From contig JABDJB010000045.1 in assembly GCA_013003425.1 (NCBI GenBank), forward strand, positions 62,001 to 126,000: a DNA stretch of 64,000 nt, written 5' to 3'. This DNA comes from Gammaproteobacteria bacterium (GTDB taxonomy: Bacteria > Pseudomonadota > Gammaproteobacteria > Steroidobacterales > JABDKV01). The position numbers were made by a program, and so were the translations under genes. Each line of letters starts with the position of its first letter. Position 1 is the stretch's first letter. The notes beneath the pieces are model-generated. The model was not told the origin of the DNA and did not search any database. It saw only the letters and a program-made list of their open reading frames with translations. This document shows positions 55,023 to 63,009 of the stretch, piece by piece.

Positions 55023-55753
55023 TGCCCGCCACGTTACTGAAGGGCGCGTCCTACGCGTTCGCCGGGCTGACGCACCTGGCCGACCGCGAGCTGCGGGTGT
55101 TTGTACTCGGCCCGCTGCTGACAAACATTGTTCTTTTCTCGCTGGCGATCTGGTGGGCGGCCGGCACCTTCGATAGCTGGATTGACTGGCTGGTGCAGTG
55201 GTTGCCCGGCTGGCTCGACTGGTTACAGTGGCTGATCTGGCCAATATTCGTGCTGGCGTTGGTGCTGCTGGTCTTCTACACATTCACAATGATCGCGAAC
55301 ATTGTCGGGGCGCCGTTCAACGGTTTGCTGGCAGAGAAAGTCGAGCAGAGCCTGAGGCCGGACATGCCACGCCCGGCGGGCAGGCCTTTGTGGCAGGAAG
55401 TGCCTTACGCCGTGGCGCATGAGTTTCGTAAATGGGCCTACATACTGCCGCGTGCGCTGCCACTGCTGCTGCTTTTCCTGATCCCCGGCCTCAATGCATT
55501 CGCACCGCTGCTGTGGTTCGGTTTTGGCGCGTGGATGCTGGCAATGGAATATGTCGATTATCCGATGGGCAACCATGGTCTCAGTTTTCGCCGGCAGCGT
55601 GAGCTGCTGGGCGAGCGGCGTATGCTGGTACTCGGGTTTGGCGCCGGAGTGCTGATCATGACGCTTGTTCCGCTGCTGAACTTCCTGTCGATGCCAAGCG
55701 CCGTCATTGGCGCCACGCTGCTTTGGAGTGAGCAGCTTGATAATCAGCGCTGA
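55022..55753 (+). CDS. CysZ/EI24-like membrane protein
   Basis: A 243-residue inner-membrane protein of the CysZ (EI24) family, known as sulfate transporters in E. coli. Features are GLTHLADRELRVFVLGPLLTN at the start, a WLIWPIFVLALVLLVFYTF helix, VGAPFNGLLAEKVE, AVAHEFRKWAYILPRA and AMEYVDYPMGNHG. Sequence features support sulfate transport, but related proteins have other roles. The start overlaps the metallophosphoesterase stop. Confidence 0.88.
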   Translation: MPATLLKGASYAFAGLTHLADRELRVFVLGPLLTNIVLFSLAIWWAAGTFDSWIDWLVQWLPGWLDWLQWLIWPIFVLALVLLVFYTFTMIANIVGAPFNGLLAEKVEQSLRPDMPRPAGRPLWQEVPYAVAHEFRKWAYILPRALPLLLLFLIPGLNAFAPLLWFGFGAWMLAMEYVDYPMGNHGLSFRRQRELLGERRMLVLGFGAGVLIMTLVPLLNFLSMPSAVIGATLLWSEQLDNQR

Positions 55754-57008
55754 CAAGCCCGGATACGTATCACACCTGCGCGGTTTGGGTTCGGGTATCG
55801 AGTACCCTGCAGACCAGCTGATGAACCTGGATCCGGCCGACGGCCGCCCCGTCGAAATGGTCATAGATATAAAGCGGCTGAAGCGCGAGCAACCGGATTG
55901 CGCCTGGTACAAGCCGGAACGAAATGACATGTGGCGTTTTGGCGGTCTGCTGGGGCTCGACAGCAACGATGCCGGCAACGCGAGGTGGATAACAAGCGGT
56001 GGTGAAGGCGCTACCCCGTTGCTCGAATACGCGGACTATCCACTGGCGAAAAAGGTCGGCTTCCGGCTGCAGGTGAAAGAAGAGGGCAGGCCGGTGCCTG
56101 GGTACGGTGCCAATCCGACGCTCAGTTTCAAGGATCGCGGCATGGCCATGGTCGTTTCGATGGCGCGTCTGTTCGGACTGGACAGACTCACCGTACCCAC
56201 GCAGGGTAACGCCGGTGATTCACTCGCCGACTATGCGGTGCGCGCGGGGCTGGCCGCAGCGATAGTGATGCCGGATGACACGCCGATGCCGGTGCTGGGA
56301 CGGGTGGCAGCGCTGGCGCGCATGCATGAACGCATAGAGCTCGACCTGGTACAGGGCACGATCCGCGAAGCCGGGCAGCTGATGAAAGAAAAATACCTTC
56401 CACGGGGTTACTTCAATGTCGCGACTTTCCAGGAGCCGGGCTGGCGTATCGAGGGAAAGAAAACACTGGGTCTGGAGCTGGCTGAGCCGGTCAGCGCCGG
56501 TAGCCGGTGGGAATTGCCCGATGTCATCGTCTATCCGACGGGTGGCGGAACCGGCCTGCTCGGCATGTGGAAAGCATTTGATGAGTTACAGGCTCTCGGG
56601 CTGATCGACAGCCGCCGTCCGCGCATGGTGGCGGTGCAAAGCGATGAGACCGCCCCACTGGTCGAAGCAATGACGACGGGAGCCGACGATACCGCCGCTG
56701 TTGCTCCCGGTCATACTATTGCTACAGGACTCAATGTGCCCGGCGGTATCGGGCATTTTCGGGTGCTGCAGATCCTGCGAGCCAGCGACGGTGTGGCGGT
56801 GAGTGTCAGTGAGCAGGAAATTGCCACGTCCGTGGCGGCAACATGGCGGGACAAAGGCTGGTGGATTTCACCGGAAGGGGCGGCAAGCTTCGCAGCGCTG
56901 CCGCAGCTTGCGCAAAGTGGCGTGGTGCAAACAGGTCAGCGGGTCGTGTGCGTAAACACCGCGTCTCTGGAAAAATACCTGCCGGGCCTGCGTCACCTGC
57001 TGGTTTAG
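55737..57008 (+). CDS. thrC: Threonine synthase-like PLP enzyme
   Basis: A PLP-dependent threonine synthase-type enzyme of about 423 residues, which converts O-phosphohomoserine to threonine. The PLP lysine is in GANPTLSFKDRGMAM. VPTQGNAGDSLADYAV, PTGGGTGLLGMWKA and VCVNTASLEKYLPG are present. The TTG at 55737 has GGAG 8 nt before it. A GTG at 55728 or a TTG at 55707 are alternatives; all overlap the end of the cysZ-like gene. It may be a paralogue of the main thrC, which is not in this window. Confidence 0.85.
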   Translation: MIISADKPGYVSHLRGLGSGIEYPADQLMNLDPADGRPVEMVIDIKRLKREQPDCAWYKPERNDMWRFGGLLGLDSNDAGNARWITSGGEGATPLLEYADYPLAKKVGFRLQVKEEGRPVPGYGANPTLSFKDRGMAMVVSMARLFGLDRLTVPTQGNAGDSLADYAVRAGLAAAIVMPDDTPMPVLGRVAALARMHERIELDLVQGTIREAGQLMKEKYLPRGYFNVATFQEPGWRIEGKKTLGLELAEPVSAGSRWELPDVIVYPTGGGTGLLGMWKAFDELQALGLIDSRRPRMVAVQSDETAPLVEAMTTGADDTAAVAPGHTIATGLNVPGGIGHFRVLQILRASDGVAVSVSEQEIATSVAATWRDKGWWISPEGAASFAALPQLAQSGVVQTGQRVVCVNTASLEKYLPGLRHLLV

Positions 57009-57016
57009 GCGCTCCG

Positions 57017-57415
57017 TCAGGTAACTTTGATTTCCTCAATCTGTTCCATCGTGCCGCTGGTTGTTTGCATGCCGCCTTCGATAACGGCGCCTTCGGCGAC
57101 CGCGATGTTGGCGCCTGCCAGGCTGCCTTTGACCAGCGCACTGCGTGATACTTCGATGCGACCCTCGGCCAGCACATCGCCGTTGAGATTGCCGGCGATC
57201 ATGACATCGGTCGCACGGATCGTCCCTTTGCAGCGGCCGGTATCAGTCAGCGTGACCGAGCCCTTGATCTCGCAGTCGCTGTCCAGCTCACCGCTGATGA
57301 TGACATTCCCGGTGCCTTTCAGCCGCCCGGTAACACGCATGCCTTCGGCGATGACCGTAGTCTGCTGCGACGGCATTTCCTTTTCGCTGAAACGACGCTG
57401 TCTCTTCTGAGCCAT
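57017..57415 (-). CDS. Bactofilin
   Basis: A 132-residue bactofilin (polymer-forming cytoskeletal) protein. It has a short charged N-terminus, a beta-helix core built from repeats such as VTGRLKGTGNVIISGELD, CEIKGSVTLTDTGRCKG and VMIAGNLNGDVLAEG, and a short tail. Bactofilins self-assemble without nucleotides and shape cell wall or appendage sites. GAGGGG precedes the ATG and a TAAACT box lies further upstream. It faces threonine synthase tail-to-tail with an 8-bp gap. Confidence 0.92.
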   Translation of the reverse strand: MAQKRQRRFSEKEMPSQQTTVIAEGMRVTGRLKGTGNVIISGELDSDCEIKGSVTLTDTGRCKGTIRATDVMIAGNLNGDVLAEGRIEVSRSALVKGSLAGANIAVAEGAVIEGGMQTTSGTMEQIEEIKVT

Positions 57416-57442
57416 TAGCCGTACCCCTCGTAAATGATTCGT

Positions 57443-59641
57443 CTAGTTTACACTGGCTGGCGGCCTGCGTGCGTGCAAGGCAGCAGGTCCAAGCCCCATT
57501 TCCCGCAGCAGGCGGTGTGCCCCGTCCACGGTCTCCATAATCCATAACACGTAGCGCATATCCACGCAGATGGTGCGCGTTATCTCCGGTTCGAAGTACC
57601 AGTCAGCATTGATCGACTCGTAGTTGCCGTCGAACAGCAGGCCCACGAGTTCGCCTTCGGCGTTCAGTACCGCAGAACCGGAATTGCCGCCGGTAGAATC
57701 GAGTGTGGCAAGAAAGTTGACCGGTACCGTGCCGAGTTCGGCGTCGGCGAATACACCAAAATGCTCGCGACCGATGGCCGCCAGCAGCGCCGCCGGCGCG
57801 TCGAAAGGTGCCTGCCCGGTGTGTTTGGCGGCAACACCGGCAACCGTTGTGAACGGCGTATAGCGAACACCGTCGCGTGGCTGGTAACCGGTTACCTGGC
57901 CAAAGGTTACGCGTAATGTGCCGTTGGCGTCCGGGTACAGCGGCTTACCCTGTTGCTTTAACCATTGCCCCAGCGCCTCCATGTATTGCGAACGCGCCAG
58001 CTGGAATCGTCCCTGGAAACGTTTCTCGGTTTCTTCGCGTGCCAGGTCGTCGGCATAGAGTTTGACTGCGAGACGAATGAAGGGGTCCTCGCTTGATTCC
58101 AGCGAATCCGGTGAGGCCTGCATGAGTTCGATGCGAGTCGCTGTATCGCCCAGCCTTGTCCGCGAGTACATGTCGTCCGCAAGGCGACCGATACGTTTGC
58201 TGTCGAACTTTTTGCCGTCGAGATCAAACCACCGGTCGAGTGGCGCAACACGCTGGTCGGCCTGCAGCTGTTCGTTGTAAAGCGCCAGGTGATGCAGTAA
58301 CAGCGCCTGGTCTGCCTGCGCATCGAAGGAGCTTTCGATACGTTCGAGACTTTCACGTATACGCGGCCAGTCGCGTTCCTGGTAGCCTGGTTCACGACCG
58401 GCGTCCGGCTTTTCCTTTTCCTTGCTCAAGCGGTATATCCGGGTAGCAGCCGTAAGCAGCGTGGCCCGGCGGCGCAGGAAATCCCGGTAATACATCCGTT
58501 GTTCGCGACCGCTGCGATATTCACTTACCAGCTTGTCGAGGTCAGCCAGTGGCGCGTTTGCAAATTCCTGCTGTTCCAGCCACAGGCTCAGCTCGCGCTC
58601 ACGCTGTTTCTTGCGTGCAACAAGACCGCTGCGATCGAATCCCTCGATCATGCCGCCGTAGTTCTTGATGACGTTGTTGAGGCCCTGTACCAGCGAGTTG
58701 TACTTTATTGCGGCGTCTGGCCGCTGCGCGGTCTGGTCGTTGATCAACCCGAGCATTTGCTCGTAAAGCTGCTTGCGTAGCGGGTAATACCAGCGGCTGA
58801 TCTGGGCAGCTTCGCTGGCGAGGCGGTGACGATAAGTCTGACCCGGGTAGCCCAGCGCCATGGTGAAATCGCCTTCCGCAAGGCCGCCGGTGGCGACGGT
58901 CAGGTGATGTTCGGGCCGGTACGGTTCGTTGTCACGCGAGTAGGCTGCCGGTTTGCCGTCGGCGGCAACATAGGCGCGCAGGAACGAGTAGTCGCCGGTG
59001 TGTCTTGGCCACATCCAGTTATCGATGTCGCCGCCAAACTCACCAATATTGCGAGCAGGTGCATATACCAGCCGCACGTCGAGAATTTCCAGCTGCCGGA
59101 TCAGGAAAAATGACAGGCCATCGAAAAATGCGTGCACCTTGCAGCGGTAGCGCGGCTCGTTTTCGCATTCAGCGACCAGTTCTTTCTCGCGCGACTCGAG
59201 TGTTTGTTTGCGTAGCAGGCCGTCTATGCCGTCGTCCAGACCACCCAGCATCTTTGTTGATACATCTTCGACCTGCACAGTCACAAGGATGCGCTGCCCC
59301 GGACCGCCCGGCAGCTCTTCGTCGTACGCTTCGGCAAGGTAACCGCTTTCGATCAGGTTTGAATCGGGCGTCGAGTTGTGTTGCAGGATTTGTTGCACGC
59401 AGTGGTGGTTGGTGACAACCAGTCCTTCCGGCGAGACAAACGATGCCGAGCAGTAGCCCAGCCCGACGATCGCGCCCATCGGGTAATCCGTCAGGTCGCT
59501 CAGGTCTTGTGGCGGGATCTTCAGGCCAGCCTGTTTGAGCTGCGCCGCCAGCTGTGGCAACTGGCGCGGTTGCCACATGCCCTCGTCGGCATGCGCGGCA
59601 CACAGCAGTATCAGCAGCAGTAGCGCGGGGTATCGGCTCAT
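57443..59641 (-). CDS. S46 family dipeptidyl peptidase, DPP7-like
   Basis: A 732-residue periplasmic serine exopeptidase of the S46 family (DPP7/DPP11). The signal peptide ends at AAHA-DEG. The catalytic triad is His in VTNHHCVQQ, Asp in GGDIDNWMWPRHTGDYS and Ser in GNSGSAVLN. The S1 pocket position 18 residues after the catalytic serine is Gly (FDGN), as in DPP7, rather than the Arg of DPP11, so it should prefer hydrophobic or small P1 residues over Asp/Glu. It releases dipeptides, complementing the S9 and M14 peptidases. The specificity is inferred by alignment from memory. Confidence 0.92.
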   Translation of the reverse strand: MSRYPALLLLILLCAAHADEGMWQPRQLPQLAAQLKQAGLKIPPQDLSDLTDYPMGAIVGLGYCSASFVSPEGLVVTNHHCVQQILQHNSTPDSNLIESGYLAEAYDEELPGGPGQRILVTVQVEDVSTKMLGGLDDGIDGLLRKQTLESREKELVAECENEPRYRCKVHAFFDGLSFFLIRQLEILDVRLVYAPARNIGEFGGDIDNWMWPRHTGDYSFLRAYVAADGKPAAYSRDNEPYRPEHHLTVATGGLAEGDFTMALGYPGQTYRHRLASEAAQISRWYYPLRKQLYEQMLGLINDQTAQRPDAAIKYNSLVQGLNNVIKNYGGMIEGFDRSGLVARKKQRERELSLWLEQQEFANAPLADLDKLVSEYRSGREQRMYYRDFLRRRATLLTAATRIYRLSKEKEKPDAGREPGYQERDWPRIRESLERIESSFDAQADQALLLHHLALYNEQLQADQRVAPLDRWFDLDGKKFDSKRIGRLADDMYSRTRLGDTATRIELMQASPDSLESSEDPFIRLAVKLYADDLAREETEKRFQGRFQLARSQYMEALGQWLKQQGKPLYPDANGTLRVTFGQVTGYQPRDGVRYTPFTTVAGVAAKHTGQAPFDAPAALLAAIGREHFGVFADAELGTVPVNFLATLDSTGGNSGSAVLNAEGELVGLLFDGNYESINADWYFEPEITRTICVDMRYVLWIMETVDGAHRLLREMGLGPAALHARRPPASVN

Positions 59642-59700
59642 CGTTTTAAAAAAAATCTGCCGGGTCGCGAAGTTTAGCGCACTTGGTGGTTGTGCTCAGC

Positions 59701-60903
59701 CTATCCGAGCACTGCCTTCCAGCGGCTCAGCCAGTTAGGCACATCGGCACCCCGCATCGGGCGCGAGATGAAATAGCCCTGGCCTTCATCGCAACCCAGC
59801 TCCGAAATCAGGTCCCAGTCTTCCTGGCGTTCGACTCCTTCGGCTACGAGGTGCAGGCCGAGTTTCTGGCCAAGAGCGATACTGGATTCGACGATATAGC
59901 GCGCCTCTGCGTCATTCGCGGCATCGCGAATAAAAGACTGGTCGAGCTTCAGTTCGCTGAACGGGATCGTCTTGAGCTTCAGCATGGTCGAATAGCCGGT
60001 ACCGAAATCATCGATCGACAGCGAAAAGCCCTTCATGCGTAACCGGGTCAGAATCTCGAGCATCGCCAGGGGGTCTTTGGTCAGCCAGCTCTCGGTGATT
60101 TCGATCACCACCTGGTGCGGCAGGATGCCTGCTTTGCGCGTCTGCTCCTCGAACCACTCCGGCAGGTCATAGTCGCCCAGCGACCGGGTCGACACGTTCA
60201 CGGCGACTTTCAGGCGCAGACCGGCGTCGAGCCATTCCGCGCACTGGTGAAATGCATGGTGAATTATCTTGGCTGTCAGCGGGCCGATCAGGTCGTGTTT
60301 CTCAGCAGTGCTTATAAAGTGCGCCGGCGACAGCAGGCCGCGCTCGGGGTGCATCCAGCGCGCCAGCGCTTCGACTGCCACGAACTCCAGCGACTTGACC
60401 TGGATTTTTGGCTGGAAGTGCACGATAAACTCATCGGCTTCTATCGCCCGGCGCAACTCTGGTTCGTCCACTGGCTCTATCTGCTTTTTGGCCGTTTTTT
60501 TCGGCAGCGGTGGTGGCTCGGTGGTGACGATATCCAGCAGCTCGCTGACTTCGAAGGGTTTGCGCAGGCTGCCGAGCAGGCGCAGTCCGCGTCCGGTGGC
60601 AAGCCGTTCGGCGGCCCCCAGAATTCGCGATTCAACGTTACTGATCAGCACGATCGACGCCTGGCATTTTTTCTCTGCCAGCTCGTGCATCACCTGGATG
60701 CCGTCGCGCTCCGGCATCATCAGGTCGAGCAGTACAATCGAGTGCTGATCGGTCAGTTCGCGAAAGAATACATCCGGGTTTCGCGCTACCGTCGGGGAAA
60801 AGCCGGCACGGCGCAGCGCCGCCGCCATGAAGGCAGCCATTTCCGCGTCGTCGTCGAGGACGATGACCCACGGCTTGGTATCGACGGTGGACGTTGTTTC
60901 CAT
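59701..60903 (-). CDS. REC-EAL c-di-GMP phosphodiesterase
   Basis: A 400-residue response regulator with a receiver domain (about 12-125; phospho-Asp D60 in VLLDLMMPERDG, Lys in LRKPFE) and an EAL domain (about 145-395). EAL residues needed for c-di-GMP hydrolysis look intact: EALARW (178-183), NVSTRS, EITESWL, DDFGTGYS, KLDQSF and the downstream VAEGVERQ. It should lower c-di-GMP when phosphorylated. The cognate kinase is not in the window. A diguanylate cyclase gene lies 2 kb to the right. Confidence 0.93.
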   Translation of the reverse strand: METTSTVDTKPWVIVLDDDAEMAAFMAAALRRAGFSPTVARNPDVFFRELTDQHSIVLLDLMMPERDGIQVMHELAEKKCQASIVLISNVESRILGAAERLATGRGLRLLGSLRKPFEVSELLDIVTTEPPPLPKKTAKKQIEPVDEPELRRAIEADEFIVHFQPKIQVKSLEFVAVEALARWMHPERGLLSPAHFISTAEKHDLIGPLTAKIIHHAFHQCAEWLDAGLRLKVAVNVSTRSLGDYDLPEWFEEQTRKAGILPHQVVIEITESWLTKDPLAMLEILTRLRMKGFSLSIDDFGTGYSTMLKLKTIPFSELKLDQSFIRDAANDAEARYIVESSIALGQKLGLHLVAEGVERQEDWDLISELGCDEGQGYFISRPMRGADVPNWLSRWKAVLG

Positions 60904-61061
60904 AAACTACCCAGGTTCCGGCAGACGGAGTGTGGCGCTGCAGCCGCTTTCGCTGAAGGACCTGGTTCGCGCTTTTTGGCTCAAGTGCCGGCGCCGGCCA
61001 GTGCAGTGCAACAAAGTGTTATGCTAGGAACAGACCCGAGGCGGCCGCGAGCGAGAGCGCA

Positions 61062-62510
61062 ATGGTGACCCATGCCACTCATTTTCATGACCTGAGCAGT
61101 GACACGCGTCACCTGGAAGAACTGTTTACCAAACAGAAACAGGCATTTAGGCAGTCACCCAACCCGTCACTGGCCGACCGGCGCGACGCCCTCGATCGCC
61201 TCATCGAGGTTCTGGCTCGCGATGCTGCCCGTATCGCAGAGACGATATCGGCAGACTTCGGGTGCCGAGCCCAGGCAGAAACCCTGTCCGCCGAGATTAT
61301 GGTAAGTCTCGAGGGCCTGCGTTACGCCCGGCGGCACCTGCGCCGCTGGATGCGACCGAAGCGGGTCGGTGTCGGGCGCATGATGCTGTCGACACGAGCG
61401 TGGAAGGAGTATCAGCCGAAAGGCGTGGCCGGCATCATTGCACCGTGGAATTATCCGTTGCTCATGGTCATCAGCCCGCTTACTTATGCCCTGGCGGCTG
61501 GCAACCGGGTAATGGTCAAACCGTCCGAATTCACGCCTCGCACCAGCGAACTGATTGCCGCGATGCTGGGCGAGGTGTTCGATGAAGATCACGTTGCCGT
61601 GATCACCGGTGAAGCCGACGTTGGCATTGCATTTTCGCGGCTGCCCTTTAATCACCTGCTGTTCACCGGTTCGACAGGTGTCGGCCGGCACATCATGCGG
61701 GCGGCAGCCGAAAACCTGACACCGGTTACGCTGGAACTGGGCGGTAAATCCCCGACTGTGATTACCCGCGGTATCGATATGTCGATGGCTGCGGAACGAA
61801 TCTGTTTTGGCAAGGCGCTCAATGCCGGCCAGACCTGCACCGCGCCGGACTATGTGTTGTGTCCGCATGACCTCCAGGACGAATTTGTTACTGCTATGCA
61901 GGCAGCGTTCGCAAAAATGTATCCGACATTGGCCGACAATGATGATTACAGCTCTGTCGCCAGCGATCGGCAGTACGAGCGGCTGCAGGACCTGCTGCAC
62001 GATGCGCTGACCAAAGAAGCGAAGATTGTCGAGATCAATCCGGCCAAAGAAAAACTCTCGCATGAGTCACGCAAGATGCCGCTTTATGTCCTGCTTGATG
62101 TGCACGATGACATGCGGGTAATGCAGGATGAAATTTTCGGACCACTGCTGCCGGTTGTGTCCTACGACAGCATCGACGATGCGATCGACTACATTAACGC
62201 TCGGCCACGGCCGCTGGCGCTGAATATTTTTGACAATGACGCCGGCCGAACCCGCCGGGTAATCGAGAACACGCATTCCGGTGGCGTATGCATCAACGAT
62301 GCAGTAATGCACGTCGCGGTCGATGACCTGCCGTTCGGCGGCACCGGCGAATCCGGCATGGGGCGTTATCACGGCGAAGAAGGATTTGCCACGTTTTCCA
62401 ACGTGCGCGGCGTATTCCGCCGGCCACGCTGGCTGAATACGGCGCGGGTGTTGTATCCGCCGTATGGCACGAAATTACAGGAGTTTATGCACCGCTTTAC
62501 GCTGCGCTGA
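61062..62510 (+). CDS. calB: Coniferyl aldehyde dehydrogenase-like enzyme
   Basis: A 482-residue NAD(P)-dependent aldehyde dehydrogenase. The sequence AGIIAPWNYPLLMVISPLTY, MVKPSEFTPRTSELI, FTGSTGVGRHIM, the Glu in LELGGKSP and the Cys in NAGQTCTAPDYVL are the standard sites, and the layout matches coniferyl aldehyde dehydrogenase (CalB), which also acts on long-chain aldehydes. A membrane-binding C-terminal tail (LNTARVLYPPYGT) fits this branch. The ATG at 61062 is used. It stands alone; upstream is a possible -10 TATGCT. Confidence 0.85.
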   Translation: MVTHATHFHDLSSDTRHLEELFTKQKQAFRQSPNPSLADRRDALDRLIEVLARDAARIAETISADFGCRAQAETLSAEIMVSLEGLRYARRHLRRWMRPKRVGVGRMMLSTRAWKEYQPKGVAGIIAPWNYPLLMVISPLTYALAAGNRVMVKPSEFTPRTSELIAAMLGEVFDEDHVAVITGEADVGIAFSRLPFNHLLFTGSTGVGRHIMRAAAENLTPVTLELGGKSPTVITRGIDMSMAAERICFGKALNAGQTCTAPDYVLCPHDLQDEFVTAMQAAFAKMYPTLADNDDYSSVASDRQYERLQDLLHDALTKEAKIVEINPAKEKLSHESRKMPLYVLLDVHDDMRVMQDEIFGPLLPVVSYDSIDDAIDYINARPRPLALNIFDNDAGRTRRVIENTHSGGVCINDAVMHVAVDDLPFGGTGESGMGRYHGEEGFATFSNVRGVFRRPRWLNTARVLYPPYGTKLQEFMHRFTLR

Positions 62511-62553
62511 TAGTGCAGCGCACCATATTCAGGCGGGGTTCAGCCGGGCCCGC

Positions 62554-62559
62554 TAGAGT
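62554..62559 (+). promoter_or_regulatory. -10 box of the His/Arg/Tyr-rich repeat protein, probable leaderless start
   Basis: TAGAGT ends 6 nt before the ATG at 62566. No ribosome-binding site is visible, and the spacing repeats that found before tonB, ampD and the metallophosphoesterase. Confidence 0.45.
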
Positions 62560-62565
62560 TACCGC

Positions 62566-62982
62566 ATGAACAAGTTACTGCTTTCGGCAATGCTGGCCGC
62601 GTTGCTGCCCCTGTCGATGCCGGATGCCACGGCTGGTGAAACCAGGTTTCGTGACGTCGCACCGCGCTCCGAGCATTCGCGTCACCAGACAAACCGTCAC
62701 CAGACAAACCGGCACCAGACAAACCGGCACCAGACAAACCGGCATCGCAGCTCCCGCTACGACCGCTACCGTCCAAACCGCCAGTACCGCAGCTCGCGCT
62801 ATCGTTACCGGCCACATTCAAACTACGTCTATCGCCCATTCCCGCCCCCGGCGCGATACTCGAATCATTACCGCTACAGTCGTTACCACTATGATCCTTT
62901 CTATGATCACTACTGGCGCGGCGGCGACGGGCTGCGGATTTCCCCGCATGGCCTGACGATCTTCCTCGATCTCGACGACTGA
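62566..62982 (+). CDS. Small secreted His/Arg/Tyr-rich protein with HQTNR repeats
   Basis: A 138-residue predicted periplasmic or secreted protein. The signal peptide is LLLSAMLAALLPLSMPDATAG. The mature region has four tandem copies of a 5-residue unit (HQTNR) encoded by 15-bp repeats, followed by an Arg/Tyr/His/Ser-rich stretch (YDRYRPNRQYRSSRY) and a C-terminal SPHGLTIFLDLDD. It is very basic except for the acidic end. Possible roles are metal or nucleic acid binding, or a structural matrix, but nothing is proved. A -10-like box immediately precedes it. Confidence 0.72.
   Translation: MNKLLLSAMLAALLPLSMPDATAGETRFRDVAPRSEHSRHQTNRHQTNRHQTNRHQTNRHRSSRYDRYRPNRQYRSSRYRYRPHSNYVYRPFPPPARYSNHYRYSRYHYDPFYDHYWRGGDGLRISPHGLTIFLDLDD
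62680..62739 (+). repeat. Four tandem 15-bp repeats
   Basis: Four nearly identical 15-bp units (CGTCACCAGACAAAC, with a T-to-G change at the third base in units 3 and 4) occupy 62680-62739 inside the small secreted protein gene. Each unit encodes RHQTN in frame, so gain or loss of copies changes length without a frameshift. Confidence 0.9.
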
Positions 62983-63009
62983 ACCGGCGATAGATTACTA
63001 TCGGCAGTC

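Noticed and set aside
62680-62739. A possible CRISPR array
   Set aside because: The 15-bp units abut without spacers and lie in frame within a coding sequence with a signal peptide, so this is a coding tandem repeat.
62575-62817. Repeat-bearing minus-strand frame opposite the HQTNR gene
   Set aside because: It is only the antisense translation of the same 15-bp repeat (VCLVP/VCLVT units) and has no promoter or ribosome-binding site.
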